DNA from: Calliopum simillimum
Lineage: Eukaryota > Arthropoda > Insecta > Diptera > Lauxaniidae
Direction of reading: 5' to 3'
Assembly (NCBI GenBank): GCA_951812925.1
Contig: OX638370.1
Span: forward strand, 107,274,897 to 107,338,896
Length of the DNA: 64,000 bases
Positions 25,301 to 40,300 of the stretch are shown piece after piece. Both the position numbers and the translations under genes were made by a program. Every line of letters begins with the position of its first letter. Position 1 is the first letter of the stretch. The notes under the pieces are model-generated. The model saw nothing but the letters and a program-made list of their open reading frames with translations, searched no databases and was not told where the DNA came from.

Positions 25301-28300
25301 GCTGCGGCCGAGGTCTTGGCTCGCCAGTGGCCAAGGTTCGCACAACAAAATATTTATATTGTATTTACGGAGAAAGGGTTAACAATAGTAATTATAATTA
25401 TTCATTTTTTTAATTGAATATAAACACCGGTTTTTGTTATTTTATTCCTTTTATTTACATAGTTTTTACGATTATGATATCTTATTTATACATTTTTGCG
25501 CGTTAAAATTTATTCGGAAGTCTTGCCTTGCTCTTCTCTCTCTTTGAGGTCCTACTCTTCCTTACTTTTCCCTCTATTGAATCCCAACTCACCCTACAAC
25601 CCGTTCTGGCTTCACTGGATCGGAATTGCTTAATACAAACGAGTACGCAACGGCCAATGGTTAGTGTCGTCTCTTTTGTGCAAGTACTAAAAAACCAGCG
25701 AGAATGAGTCGGCAATATAACTATTCCGATTATGGATCTATTCACTGTATTGACCGTTCCAGCTTCGCAGTATCCACTTTACGCAATACAAATGAATACA
25801 CAACGACCAATGTTTTAGGATCGTCTCTTTTGCATTATTGCCGAAACAATAGCGAGATAAGTCGCCAATATAACTATCCTGATTACGGACCTATTCACTT
25901 TATTATTATTATTGTCCGTTCCGGCTTCGCAGTATTGGCATTGCTCAATACAAACGAATACACAAAGGCCAAATGTTTTTTACTGTTCGTCCCTGCTTTG
26001 TTCAATACAAACGAATACACAACGACAATATTCTTTTGTCTTATCCCCGTAGCGAATGTCATGAAAGAATCATTATGAGTCACTGACGACAGTGCTTTGG
26101 CGTTGATGACATTCAGGGACGTTCCCATATAAGTCTTTCATGACAATTCTATACAAGTGACCAAGCTGTCGTTAATACCCTCTGGATGACATTGTCATGC
26201 AGGGGACATGATGCTTTTTGCATGACATTGTCTTGGAGGGGGCACGATGCCTTGTGGATGACTTTTTCATGCTGCGGACATAAGTGACACAATGTTTACA
26301 TGTCATCATCGTAAGGTAAACGACGATGACGTGATGTGTCATCAACGGCTTCTGAATGAGTTTTTTTTTACCAAATTATATTAAAGGTGGTACATATCTA
26401 GTACATCACTTACTAAATGAAGAAATTAATTTCAAAAGAAAAAATTTACATATATATGTATTAATGATATGCTGTCGCTACGGCGTTTTCTTTGTAGCCT
26501 TCAGCCTTAGCTCTTCTTAATTCTCATTATAGTTGCTCGAAGTTCGGCCACAATTTTCGTGAAATGCTATTTCTGGATGAATCTATAAAATATTTAATAA
26601 AAAGTCTGCCATTAATGTCTCTACATAATCTACAAACCACAATTCTTACATTTTCCAGGACCGTTTTTCAGCAGATAAAAAATTATGAACAAATAAATGT
26701 TTGTAAAAAAAAATTTTTTCACTTCAATTTCAATCAGTTTTTTTAGGAAAAACAACTAGCAGACAAAAAAAAAAAAAACAATAACGGTATTCACGAAGTA
26801 GGGCAGCTAGCGTGGCAAAAGGGTAAAAGAGCAAATCTGCTCTAAACAACAACAAAATACATTTAAGAAATTTAGCTACAAGATATCTCTTTTGCTACAC
26901 AAAATAATTGAGTAAATTTGAATAGCTTCTCTACTACAGCAAAACGTGTCAGAATTATGTTGACATTTTTGTTTAAATAAAATTCAATTTTTTTTTTTCA
27001 AATTAAAATAAAATGGGCCGGCAAATGAAAAAGCGTAAAGCTGAAAAGCCACTAACATTCTGTTGGACAGCTAAAGGACTTTTTTCATTCTTCCGTGGTA
27101 CGTATTTTCATAAATTTTGACACAAACATTTTTTATTTTTCAAAAGTAAACAAAAACCAGCTGATTTCGTAGCACTTTAGCAATGATGCTACACAGTCAT
27201 TCACTAACTTGGCTTACACTATGCTATTTAGCTCATCTGCCCTGCCAGCTGCCCTACTTCGTGAATACCACTAATGAAAAATAACGAAAAAACGAGAGCG
27301 GATTTGTATGAGGCCGACGATTGCATGACATTTTCTTGTTGGCGTCATTTGTTGGGAGACGTCGCCTAGAAAACGTATGTGAGACTCAAAGTCATCGACA
27401 AGTCATTGATGAAAACGCCATGGAAGTCAGCTTACGCTACGGGTATAATATAAAATAAATATGTGGAGACGTCAAATGAGCGCCCAGCGACTTGTGACCT
27501 CACAATGTCAAGAGCATCTAAAAGTTCGAAAAGTTTAATTAAAATATACAAAATTACCCTATGGTAACGAAATACTTCGAAAAGTACAAAGAAACTTCGA
27601 AAAAGTCGCAGTCAGGCTACCCTACCTTCTTTCTTTCTTTTCTGACACGAATGCTTCTACAAAGATGGGAGGAATGCAGGCATTATACGATCACTTGTAA
27701 TATGAAGAGGCAACAGCATGGTCTAAAGATTTGTAGTAAAGCAAAGGTCAAGCTTTCAAACTGGTCTGTTTTTGAAAGGCATCAGAGCATGTTTAAAAGA
27801 TCATTAAGAAGACAAAAAGGAAGCATTGTTGTCAACAGGCATTGAACATTCTCGGACTGGGAAACATAAAAGTATCGAATGGTAATGAAAAACTTTGAAA
27901 AAATCTATAAAAGTCAAAAAGTATTGAAATGCATCAAAATGTCAGAAAGCAGGCTCCTCGAAATAGTCAAAACTGTAAAAACCTTGCAAAAAGTTAATAA
28001 AAATACAGAAGTATCAAACAGAATCGATACAAATAAAAATGTTTTGACTTACGAAAGCATTTAGATTTCTTTGAAATATACTGAATTTAATGGCGAAATG
28101 TTCTTACTTTCAAGAAGTCGAAACAACTGCAGAAGAATGAAGATTGACAAAACTCCGTAAACAATTCTGAAAATATTTTTAAGTGAGTATAGGCTCATCA
28201 AGTTTATTTCTATTTCTAAGTGTAATTTTGTTGTTCAGAAATAATAGTTTCTTACGAATGTACTAAAAATGCTCCGAACGTACTGCAAAGCACTCCATTG

Positions 28301-31300
28301 TAGTGAAAAAAGTAGACTTGTACTGAAAATTATTGATTGCTATTGAAAAACTTACATTAAGGATGAAGTTGATAAAGGTCGAAATGTATTAAAATATATC
28401 GGAAAATATATTTATAAAAGTAATTTAAAGCCAAAATATATTAAAAAAAGTCGGAAATGTCTAAATGGCTGATAAAAGACATGCGAAGGTTAGCGAGTAA
28501 CATCGAATAGTACCGAACGCAAAACTCGAAATACTTGAAAAATATCAATGGAAGCTGATTTTTAATCAAAACATCGAAAAGTATCATAACAATTAATTGA
28601 ATACAAAAATATCGAATGATAGATATGAAAAATGTCGAAAACACTTTGAAAAAACCAATGAATATAGATAAAACTCAAAGAGTAAAAATTCGAATAGAAT
28701 TCGTTAAACATCAAGAAATGTTTTTTATTTATGCATTCTCATACGTTGTTATAGGTTTCTGGTTTCCCAAAAAAAAAAAACGCTGTCTTAAAAAAATACT
28801 TTACATAACCAAAAAATTTTAAATACCCAAACAAACAATTGAGCTCTTAAGAGTGAATGGAGTGGACCACCTGCTCGGTAGCCACAATTATGTTTTTTAA
28901 TATTTATTTTCAGATAACTAATTGACCAACTTAATCGACGCGTCGTCTTGTCATCACTTTTCATCAAAAACGAAATCACTAAGAGAAAAGCGAAAGGCTT
29001 CACATGGTTTTCACTTTGCATTGCAAATTAACTTCATTTGGGTGTCTCGAGTCTCTTGCGAATGGAAATGGTAACTCCCCGCTTAGATATTTAGCAACAG
29101 TCTAACAATTACATCAGCATTTATTGCTGCAGAATTTCCTTACCACAAAGTATCGTGAGGTTATCTGTCAGTACATCAACTGCTAAACAATAAGTAACGA
29201 GTCATAAAGTTAAAATGTTGTTTTGCTTGGACAGCAGCATTCCATAGTGGGACATCTTGATGTTGACGATATTGCCAATGATGGAGATGATGATGTTGGC
29301 GGTGATGTTGGCGATTATGTTGCCGATGATGGTTCTTTAATGCAATGCTGTTGAAAATATTTGCAGCTGTGCTTTAGTAGGTCATCAAAATTGGCATCAG
29401 CATTACAATTTCTGCTATCATCACCGAACAATCATTAGCATCAGTCATCAGCATCGGGCATAAACATTAAGATTCATGATTTACTTTTACTTTTATTTGA
29501 TATGCGAGTATATGGTGTGAAGTAGTAGCAAAATAATGTCATTGAGGTTATTAGTAGTTACTTAGTATGCAGCTACATATTGAAATACTAGGGTATGTAT
29601 GTACTTTTGGCTTGGGTTTAGGATATGACCTCATTAGTTTAATTTGCTGAAGTCATTTATTAATGCAAATTTTAAATGAAATTTCATTTTGTTTGAAGAA
29701 ACTATAGTTTTTGCGTTGGTTGGAGATATCTACCCATTCTCACAAATAGGAATGATTGTTTTATGAAACCTTATTTGAATGCTCAGATAATGCTAATATT
29801 TATGGCAATTTAAGGACTTTTTTTTTTGCAGTTCCATAAAAATATACGTATACACATGTATAATTTATTATTTAAATGTTCATATATTGTTATAAGAGTA
29901 ATTTTAAAAAAAATTTAATTATTTTTACCAATATCTTAATTAGAGCCTTTTAAAAAAAAAAGCATTCAAAAGAAAAATCGAAAATCAACTAACTAAACTA
30001 CCATGTAGAGTCAACGCCCCTCGTATGCTCCAGTGTTGCCGCCTTTCTTTTTTTATTTTTATTTTATTTAATTTTCCTCTGTTGTATTGTGCACTTTTAA
30101 AAGAAAAAACACGTAACAAATTAAATTTTACAAATGAAATTCATTCATATCGCTCGAAATCGCCTCAAAAGATTTTCGCATAGTTCCATAAACGGTGGTT
30201 TTATCTTTTACTTTATTTTTTGTTGTAATTGTTTTTGTTGTTGTTATTGTTGCTAATTCGTAAATGCATTTTTTCAACTTAACCCACTTTGATCCGGTTC
30301 AACGACTTTATGGTGCAGTAGTACGAGTAGTTGCCAATAAAATGATTTATTTTGTTTTTTTTTTTTTCATTGATTGGAATTTCCGCCCCAAATTTAGTTT
30401 GAAATGCAGGTGGTTGGTTTATTTATGTTTTGTTTTTTTTTTTTTTGGGTTTGTACACTCAAAAAATAGAACATAAAATTAATGAAAAAATTCATTGAAT
30501 TTGAGCCGAGAACAGCATTCATTGACTATGTGAATCATTTCATAAAATAAAAGAAATAAATTCATAAATTTTTATTTTATTTTTCAAAAAATAAAAAAAT
30601 TTACGAATTTCGTTCGTTCATTACTTTCGAAATTATCTTCTATTGAAATAAAACTTTCAGGACTGTTCCAAAATCCGTGTGATATCAATTACTTACTTTT
30701 CATTTAGGAGGCTTTTTGATGATAACGGTGAGTCGAACGATAATAAGTATCACATTCTCTTCGTTTAGGAAATGTTTTTAAAAAAACCGTAAAAAGTCGA
30801 AAAATTCGATTTTATCGAATATCCGTAAAAACTATTCTTTCTTTTCAACATTGCATATCCTAGGATGTAAGCGTTCTGAAGCTAACCGCAGCTTTACGGA
30901 AAAAAGCATTTTGAAGTGCTTAGTTGTAATGCGGCATTCTATCAATTAAAAAAACAAGAAACGAACGTAGTATGATTTGAACCGATGACCGTATGATAGA
31001 CAGAAACTCATTATTTTTTCTTACAAATTTGTTAGACCTCTATACCACTGACGTGTATGTGAAAAGTGAAATAAAAAAAAAATTATAGTAATAGCCCAGA
31101 AAAATTAGACGAAAAAAGAGCTGCTGTGCGAAATAATTCCAAGTGAATTTTTTCATCGGAATTATATTTATTTATGCATGGTTAATAATGTGTAAAAAGA
31201 CCATTGAAGTCCATTGTGCGCATAAAAAGTTATTCAGGCTCAAAGGTCGCTAAAATCAGTTTTTTGCAAATATCTCGCTAACGCAAAACTTTTACAGAAA

Positions 31301-34300
31301 AATGTTTGTCCACAATTTTGTAACACAGGAAATTTTCTATGTAAAATTGTAAAAATATTTTCGTGTAGCTTATAGATAACCTAATTTAAGAAGTTGTGCA
31401 CAGTTTTTATATGTAAATGCTACGTATAGGTTCATATTAAAATATCCTACTTTTAAAATTGCGAATACTTTTTAACGAGGAGTCGCACAAAAAAAAAAAA
31501 AAAAAAACTTTTCAAAAGATATAATTATATTCTGTATATGAAGCAATCCGATTTCGCTCAAATTTGGCAATATAGTAGATCCAGTGTGCAACAACAACAA
31601 TCCGGGAGGATTTGGTTCTAGTACCATTTGTTGTTAAAATACAGGGTGTTGAAGTTGAAGTTTTTAGTCATTTTCATGAAAAGGGTGCTTTTTCAAAAAT
31701 TTATAGCTTACACTAAATTTTGTAAATTAATAAATCTAAGTTGCTACGCCCATTCATTTTGAAGTTTTCTTTTTATAAAGAAATATTTCTTGGTGAAAAA
31801 AAATTTTTTTACACTTAAAAATACTATTGAATTTTTTTAAAAAAAATTCCCCTTAGATTTTTTTAAAAGTACTTTAAATTAAAGCATAATTTATAAGCTT
31901 TAAAATGATGTGTGACTCAAGATGGGATTCAGACGCTAAATGGGAGTTTTTTGGGTTTTGAACGCCCGCGGAAGGTAAAAATCTTTTTTTTCTCAATAGG
32001 AAAGCATCTTACGCAAAAAGTGTGTTAGGCAAAAAATGCTTAGAATCGTTCAAGAAATACGTGTGATTTTTTTGGATTTTTTTTTTTTTTTAAATTTTTT
32101 CAAATAATTACTCAAAAAAAAAAAAAATGTTTTTTTAACTTTCCAAAAAATTCCCAAAAAATTTCACTCTTATTTCCTTGATGATTCTAAGCATTTTATT
32201 CCTAGTAGGTACACTTTTTTCTACCTTTCATATGACACCAATGTTTTCAAAATCCTTCCAAGGGTTCCCAATTTATAGCGGTTTTTATAGAAGATATATC
32301 TGGATCTTCCGATGGCTTTATCTCCGAAACTAGATTCGAAATACCCTTTTTGATAACATATTCTTTTTAAGGACTAAGGACTCAATGATAAAAAATTAGT
32401 TTCAGAATTTTAGCGAATTTATCACAAAACGACACATGACCTTCATATGGCCTTGAAATATTTTTTCTCAGACGTTCTGGAAAAAAACGGACCCCGGATT
32501 CGGATTCAGGACGTCAAAGTCCCTAGGAAACACATAGTCTGGTCAAAACGCCATGACATATTTTTTTTTTTTTTGTAAACCTGTGTAATTATCTAAAAAC
32601 CGTCTTTTTTTATCGAAGAGAAGATAGCTTATGTTGGACTTACCATAAAAAGACAGAAGTGCAAATTTTAACTTTGTTTATTGTTTATTAAGAATACTTA
32701 TCTTATTTCCGCTTTTTTTCAAAAATGTATGTGGATTATATCGCCTTTTTTTACATTGAATAGAAGATAACTTATGCCAAATATACCATTAACAGACAAG
32801 CGGATTTTTTTAATCTCATGATAAAATTTAAGTGCTCATTCTGACTTTTAGCCTTACCATACATCAAGTGCAATAAATTGTAAATCTCCCAAGAAATCGC
32901 TAACATAAAATGTTTACAAAATTAATTCTCAATGAATGCATAACGAATGCGGATTTAAGTTTTGCACAAATATGTAATTGCAATTTATTGTAAATTGAAT
33001 GTCAGAAGTGTATGAGAGAACTTTGGAAAAATTGCACAGCTAAAGTAATAAATGTTTAGATTATTCCTATGCATGCATGCATTACGCATGCGCAACTGTT
33101 TTGCTTGCAAGTAACAAAAAGCAAGGAAGCTTTTGAGTAGCGACATTACTTTTTATGGTAATAGCGTGGTATGTGACGAGCATTGCAAAACATTCAATTT
33201 TTCCAATACCATATACAAAACAGTGGTCAACAACTTTGTTATGAAACAATGATGATATCACAATAATATGAAGGAAAGAATTTCGATAAATATAATTTGG
33301 AAATTAAGATTTCCAAAGAATACAGTAAACCAAAATATACTTCAGACTGCACACCAAAAACTTTAAGATAGCCATTGAAACGTTGTTTTGCGTGCATAGA
33401 AGTATTTAGCAATAAACTAACAATGATTGAGTAAACTTAAAAGAATATTAGCGAAATCACAGTTCAATAACATTGAACTTTTCGTCTCCGTATAAGTTAA
33501 AAACGGGCTATACATCCTGTCTGTGCACTTAAAAAAAAAGTTAAAAAAACTGCAACCGAAAACTCAAATATAAATTCAAGACAATGAACCAACATGAGAA
33601 AAATTAATTTGTATGAGCCACACTTAAGTTAATATTTTTAAACAAATAGACGCAGCGGCGATGTTGCGCTTCCGCAATTAAATGTTTTAGTTTTTTCTTT
33701 TTTGCAGTTTCTGCTTTGAGCCATAAATCACGGTATGTTAACAAAATTGTTAACTAAATTAGTCAGCCGAAATTCCAACGCTTCCACACAAAGTGTTAAG
33801 CCAATTATTTATTATAATTAAATATGAGAAAAAAAATCAGCAAATTTGTTAAGAGTTTGTTTTTTTTTTTTTTTTTGTTTTGATTTGAAATCATTCACGT
33901 GAAAGTGTTGATAATTCAAATATGAATATTTATGTTAAACTACAGACAGACATACAGACAGTCAAGCAGACTGACAGACTGTTAGAGATTTAGTCAATGA
34001 TCGTGTTAAATCAATTACCCATATGGTAAAAAAATTATGCACGCGCCTCACAATCCTATTGTTTGCATGTTAAATTCACAATACAATTTAATGGAGAAAT
34101 CAGTCAACAGTTATCTATGAAATGCAATCATTTGTTAAGTAACTTGGTCAAATGCAAATAAGAGATATATAACATTGCTTTGCTATTAATGCCACAACTA
34201 AAGGAAATAAAGGATGCATTTCACAAAAAAATCTAAATAATACTTTTTATGACATTTCTTCTAAATATAATTGCATAAAAAATATATCTGACATTTTTAA

Positions 34301-37300
34301 TTTTAATAAATTTTAATAGCAAACATAAACTTCTATCACAATGCAATGCACTTCAAACTGCGATGAACACAACAAATTGACCGTAGCATAAGTTAAAATG
34401 TACATTTATTTGTTGGTAGCAAATGTATATGTATATCGCACATAACTTGACTCGAATGACTGCATTACGACGAGTTGCATAAAATTAGCCAACTTCAGCA
34501 ACATGGCCAATTTTAACTATATAAAACAAACATACAACCAACAAGCAGCTACTGCAATAATTTTGTTGCTGCTGCTGCGTTGCACTGCATTTAGCAATTT
34601 GTTAGGAAAAATGTTGCAGACCAACGACCAACGCTTAATGTTGCCACTGCTGCGCCGAACATTTGTGGATTTCTTGGCTTAGAAGCTTTAATGCCAAAAA
34701 CTGTAGTAGCTAAGCTACACACTATGGATTTGTGCAAGAACGCAACATCGTTATGAGCAAAAAAACTGAAAAACATTTTTTGCAAAAATAAAAAAAAATC
34801 ACATTTATTTTTCAACGCTTTGCCATAGGTGCACAGGTGAAGAAAAAAAAAAAAAAAAAAAACAACACGGTGCACATAATTTACTAGCGGCCATAAATAT
34901 TTATAGCAAATAAATTAGTCATTTATTGTTTAAATAATAAATGCAAATATTGCTGCTAACGACTATTGTTTTCGAAATATTTAAAAGGAAAATCGTTTGC
35001 GTTATACACAATCCCAACAGGAAAAATAGTTTACTCAAAGGATTTATTTTTTATTAAGAACACTGCATTCGTAATTCAAAGGTTTGGTTCTGCGCGTTTT
35101 TAAACTTTATCTAGCACAAAAGTGAGCAGTTTGATGAATCTGCATATAAAATTGTGACTACTAAAGCGAAACGACTCGGGTTTGAATCCGACTTCAAACA
35201 ATCGCTTATAGCAGAAGAGGCGCGGTTATTAAAAGCTGAAGTAAAATAAACCAAGTGTGCTGCATTTGGAAAAATTTTTTTTTCAATTAAGCAACCGTAA
35301 ATAAACCAAAAAAAAAAAGTTATCGAGATCTAATTAAAAATAAAACGAGTGAGTCTGCCATTTTATGGATGAGTAGAACTTTTTTTTTTTTGAAATAAAA
35401 CCTCCCTAACAAACTAAAACGTTTGCAAAATAACTTATTATACGGTTATTGAAGCAAACATTTCGTTTGGAAATTAACTTGCAAAATGTTTGGAAATTTT
35501 TAAATTTTAATTATTTAATAATCGAAATTGAACCCTTCATAGCAAGCTTATTATAAATGTTTTTATTCCTTATTTTCAAATTATTTTGTAAATTTTTCAA
35601 TTAAAATTTTGTAAGTGTTGCTTGAGTTCATTATTATGATTAATATGATTACGAAAACATTTGGAAATAAACTTTTTTTAATTGTTTATTTTAACCTTAC
35701 AAATCAATTGTGAAAATTCTAAAAAAACAACATTTTCCAAAATTTTGAAAATTGGCTATGAAAACTTTTGAAAATTAACTTTTTCCAAGCGTTACAATTA
35801 AAAAAGGTTATAAATTGTATTTTGGGTCATTATTCTATAAATTTTGCATTAGTATGTATATAAAAATTCAATGCTTCGTAAATTAAACTGATAAATTTGT
35901 AAAATTTCATTGGTAAACACAAAAATATCGCTTTATGATCACTGTAACGGTCACTACTTTTCTTTTATTTAAAATATTTAAATGAACATAAGATTCTAAA
36001 AAATTGAGCTCACTGCATGTAAAAGGCTTCCTTCTAAATCGTTTTTGTACTAACCACACGGAGAAAAAAAAAATAGTTCGTACTAGATTATTTCTAGAAT
36101 TTCAAGACAATATGTGACTTGTTTTGTAAAAACATACCTTATGTACTGTTTAAAAAAAAGTTTTCGAGCAGTTTTTGTTTCTTTGAATTTTACACTAGTT
36201 TTCAATTTTTGACTCATTTCAATGGTCATTTTCAAGGTCAAGAAATGTCTTTAAAATTTTGTAAGTGACACCACTGGAAAGATTACCTCATAATAAACTT
36301 AAAATGGTGAAAACCACAAATTCGATTTTTCACACGTATGATATGTTTTCACGAAACAGGTCACATATAATGACAACTCCCAAATAAAATAAATTTTACC
36401 TTACTGTTTTAGTTAATTTAGAATTTTCGAATAACCTCACAGTAATTTTTTTGAAAAAATTTAAGAGATATTGACCTAACTTACTATTAAGTTAACAAAA
36501 CAAAAACAAAAAAATCGAACTCTGACCGCACTTGGATTCGTACCACGGTCCTTCAGTACGATAGATCAAAACATATTATTTTTACTCACAAAAGGAAAGG
36601 AATAGTTCCAAACACTTGGAAAACAGCGGTAATTATACCAGTAGAAAAAATAAAAAGCACGGTAAAACCTGAAGAAATTAGGCCCATCAATACACTTCCT
36701 TCTGATGAAAAAATTCTTGAATCGGTAGTCAAAAATCAGTTCGTTAAGTACTTAGACAGCAACGAATTAATAATACATCAACAGTCGGGTTTTCGTCAAA
36801 ACCATTCGTGTGAATCTGCCCTTAACTTAGTTTTGTCTAATTTTAAAGACGAGCTTAATGAAAAAAATTCAATAATTTGTGTATTCATTGATCTGAAAAG
36901 AGCGTTTGAAACCATTGACAGAAATATATTACTGCAAAAACTGCAAGCAATTGGTGTTAAAAAAATTGAGTTTGAATGGTTCAAAAACTTTTTGTCTGAT
37001 CGGAAACAACGCACGTTAGTCGGTTCAGTTTTATCAGATGTAGTCGAAGTCAATATTGGACTGCCGCAAGGTTCTGTTTTGGCTCCGGTACTGTTTAATT
37101 TATATATTAATGATATTCCATCAGTATTAAAATTTTGTAAAATAAAACTTTTTGCCGATGATGCTTTGATTATGATAAGCGGTAAAAATTTAGATGAACT
37201 GAAAGTAAAAATGCAATCGGATTTAGATGCTTTATATAACTGGCTATGCGCCAATAAACTAAAGCTTAATATTGGTAAAACAAAGTACATGGTTATATCT

Positions 37301-40300
37301 AGAAGAGTAAATATAAATACAATGAGCCTTAAAATTAACGATACAGGAATTGAAAAAGTTGAAAAAATTAAATACCTTGGCATTCAGATAGACAGCAAAC
37401 TAAAGTTTGATGACCACATCACTTATACTATTAATAAAGTAGCAAAAAAGTTATGGTTTATGAAAAGATCTTGCAAACTCTTAAGTAGAAACTATAAAAA
37501 AATTGTTTATAGATCCATAATAGAGTCGCATTTTATTTATTGTCCTACAATCTTTTTCGTCATGAAAGACTCGCAAATTGAGAAATTACAAAAGATGCAA
37601 AATAAAGCTATGCATTTTATATTAAATAAGAGATATGACACTTCCATAAAACAAATGTTAAACAGCCTTAATTGGTTAAGCGTTAAACAGCTCATATTTT
37701 TTCATACTATGAAATTTATAAATAAAATTAAGAATGGTCTTCTTCCACAACACCTTAGTGTACAAATTCGGTACAATAATGAAATACATAATATTAACAC
37801 GAGAGGCAATAATGATTTTAAATTAGACCTTTATAAGACTGAGGCAGAAAAAAATAATTTATTCTATAAAGAGTTAAAAAAATATAACGAACTACCAGAA
37901 GATATTAAAAATTGTAATTTTAGGGAATTCAAAAGAAAATTGTATGAATATATTCTGACGTTAGAAATAAGATAGGCAAAATTTTTAATTTTCTGATTCT
38001 GTTTTTGTTATCATTGTTTTAAATATGTTTATGTTCTAAATTATTTTAAAAGCTATTTATTAAAATCTATTTATTATAAATGTATTTTAGTGATAAGCTA
38101 TTTATTATAAACGTATAAAATTAGGCTCATATAAGCCGTAAGTAAATAAATAAATAAATAAATAAATAAACAATTAAAAACTTGTGAGACCACTGACCTA
38201 TATACGAGTTAGTAAAAAAAACTAATTTCTACTAGAACTATAAGCAAATTTGTATAACCAATGTAGGTAATTTAGAGTAAATATTACTTTATTATTGTAC
38301 TATATTTTGATTGTAAACATTACTCTACGGAACCATCAAATAGTTCAAACGTGTGTTGATTTCTTTAATTCTTTAACCACCCGATACGAGGGCAGTAAAA
38401 ATTATGACTTTGATTTTTCGCCCTGCATGCAACTATCTTCAATAATATCTAAGAATAAATATTCGACTACCAAATAAGCCCACTTTGTTGACTTTACAAA
38501 TAACTTTGATAGAATGCAGCAAATCATGGGATTTAGTTCCTCATATTTTAAACAACGCTGGTACTCCACAAAACATGCAAGCCCCTCGAAAACATTTTAA
38601 ACTGATGAAACTATTCAAATTTACCTTGGTTTTGACAGTTTTTATGTGTTTTCGAGTAAAATGCCTGATTTTGTAGTAAGTGAATTGCGAAAAACTGGAA
38701 AAGTTCTAACACTGCACATAAAGAGAAGTGGTCACTATTCACGGAACAATATTTCTAGTTAAAGAAAAATGTAAAAAAATCGTAGTCGAAAGATGTAAAC
38801 TTAAACTTGTTCATCAATAAATTTGTCAAGTAATTTGTTTGTCTACTGAAGGCTTCCTTATTTTTTGCAAAGTATTTCCTAATGTTGTAAAATCTCTACC
38901 TTTATTGAATTTCCTTAATAAAATCTGTCTGCAAATTTTTTGTCAGAAATTTCGCTCCAAACTTAATGCATGTAACCAGTAAATCTACAAAATTTACTCG
39001 TTTTTTCCAAAAAAAAAAACTGTTGTGATGCCGCCACCACCGTTAAATCAATGATGGTCAGCATTTTCTTTTGACCGCCTATATTGCGTATACGCAATAC
39101 GAGACATGTTGTGCGTCATATATGTACATAAACATGTATATATGTATGTGATCACTGATCACACGATATTGTGACGTCGCGTCACGACACTATGCAATAA
39201 CGCGTATCATTTCAAAGTGAAAACTTTACGCAAGCGCAAAATTGAAAATGAAATTTTTGCCCAAAGGCGAGTGCATGAGAGGTTCATGAAAAAACAAAAA
39301 AAATATATATATTTTTTTAAAAAGAAAAATAACTTAATAAAAACAGAAACTTGTGGCAAGCTGTCAAACAGCATTGCAACGTAACGCAATGCAACTCCAC
39401 ACAAAACGCAATGCAAGTTGGCGGAAGGCGGTGAGTGCAACAAGATGCGGCAACGCGAAAAGAAAATTACAAGTGAAAAACTTTCACTTGCAGATGATGA
39501 AAAAGGAACAAAAAAAAAAGTGAAGAGATGCAGCGCAAGTATTTGTATTTATAAGATAAACAGGTAGTTAAATCGTGTAGCTTTATATCACTGACTGACT
39601 GACTGGCACTGTGTTATGGTGTTTGTGTGTGGCACAAATCAAAATTTTTAGCAATGAAAAAAAGAAAGAAAAAACCAACGAAAATAACGCCAAAATATTT
39701 ACCGCCTCATAAATATGGACATGCTGCAGACTGAGACATTACAAAAGATACCCGCGCTATCCATGAGATAGATACTCGCTGATACAACTTGTGTATCTGC
39801 AAGTGATAAATTCATGCGCCACATACTACATAACAGTGTGTGAACCGCGAACCGTTTGGGTTTTTTTTGTTTTTTTAACGATTTTTGTTGTTGTCTTTTT
39901 TTGACATAATTACGTATGCTATTAACAAGAATATCAAGTTGTACGAGATTTGGGTTCAAGTGGACCAACAATGAAAAAACCAAAAAAAATATTAAATATT
40001 GAAACATACTTTTTACACGGAAAAATTATTATTTTTTTTTTTTATTTTTTTGGAAAAACGTTTATGTTTGAGACTTAAACATAAAAATAAAATATGTTTT
40101 TTGCGATGCATAAGCTTTGAAAATCAAATTTTGATCCCTGAAACCTTATGTGTGCAACTTTTGTACTTAATTTCTATGAAAAACTTATAGTTCTTGAGTT
40201 TTTCTTTAAAATGAGTTATATATCACTAGTGTCAATCTGTGATATATCACTATCACTCAGTGATATATCACCGTTGTCATGAGTGATATGTATCTCATTG

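Larger units (their letters stand above)
36510..38210 (-). repeat. tRNA-like SINE relic, copy 2, split by a LINE
   Basis: The minus strand has a B-box-like GTGGTACGAATCC with a GTACTGAAGGACC stem at 36528-36565 and a spacer ATAATATGTTTTGATC. The matching A-box half (near TATAGGTCAGTGG on the minus strand) lies only beyond the LINE, at about 38175-38205. Copy 1 at 30955-31060 shows the unsplit order. Confidence 0.5.

Noticed and set aside
26990..27110. Short coding exon candidate ATGGGCCGGCAAATGAAAAAGC
   Set aside because: It lies inside a TIR element in a 486-bp MITE-sized unit and has no continuation.
34440..34520. Possible promoter (TATATAAAA near 34517)
   Set aside because: No initiator, exon or open frame follows within a sensible distance.
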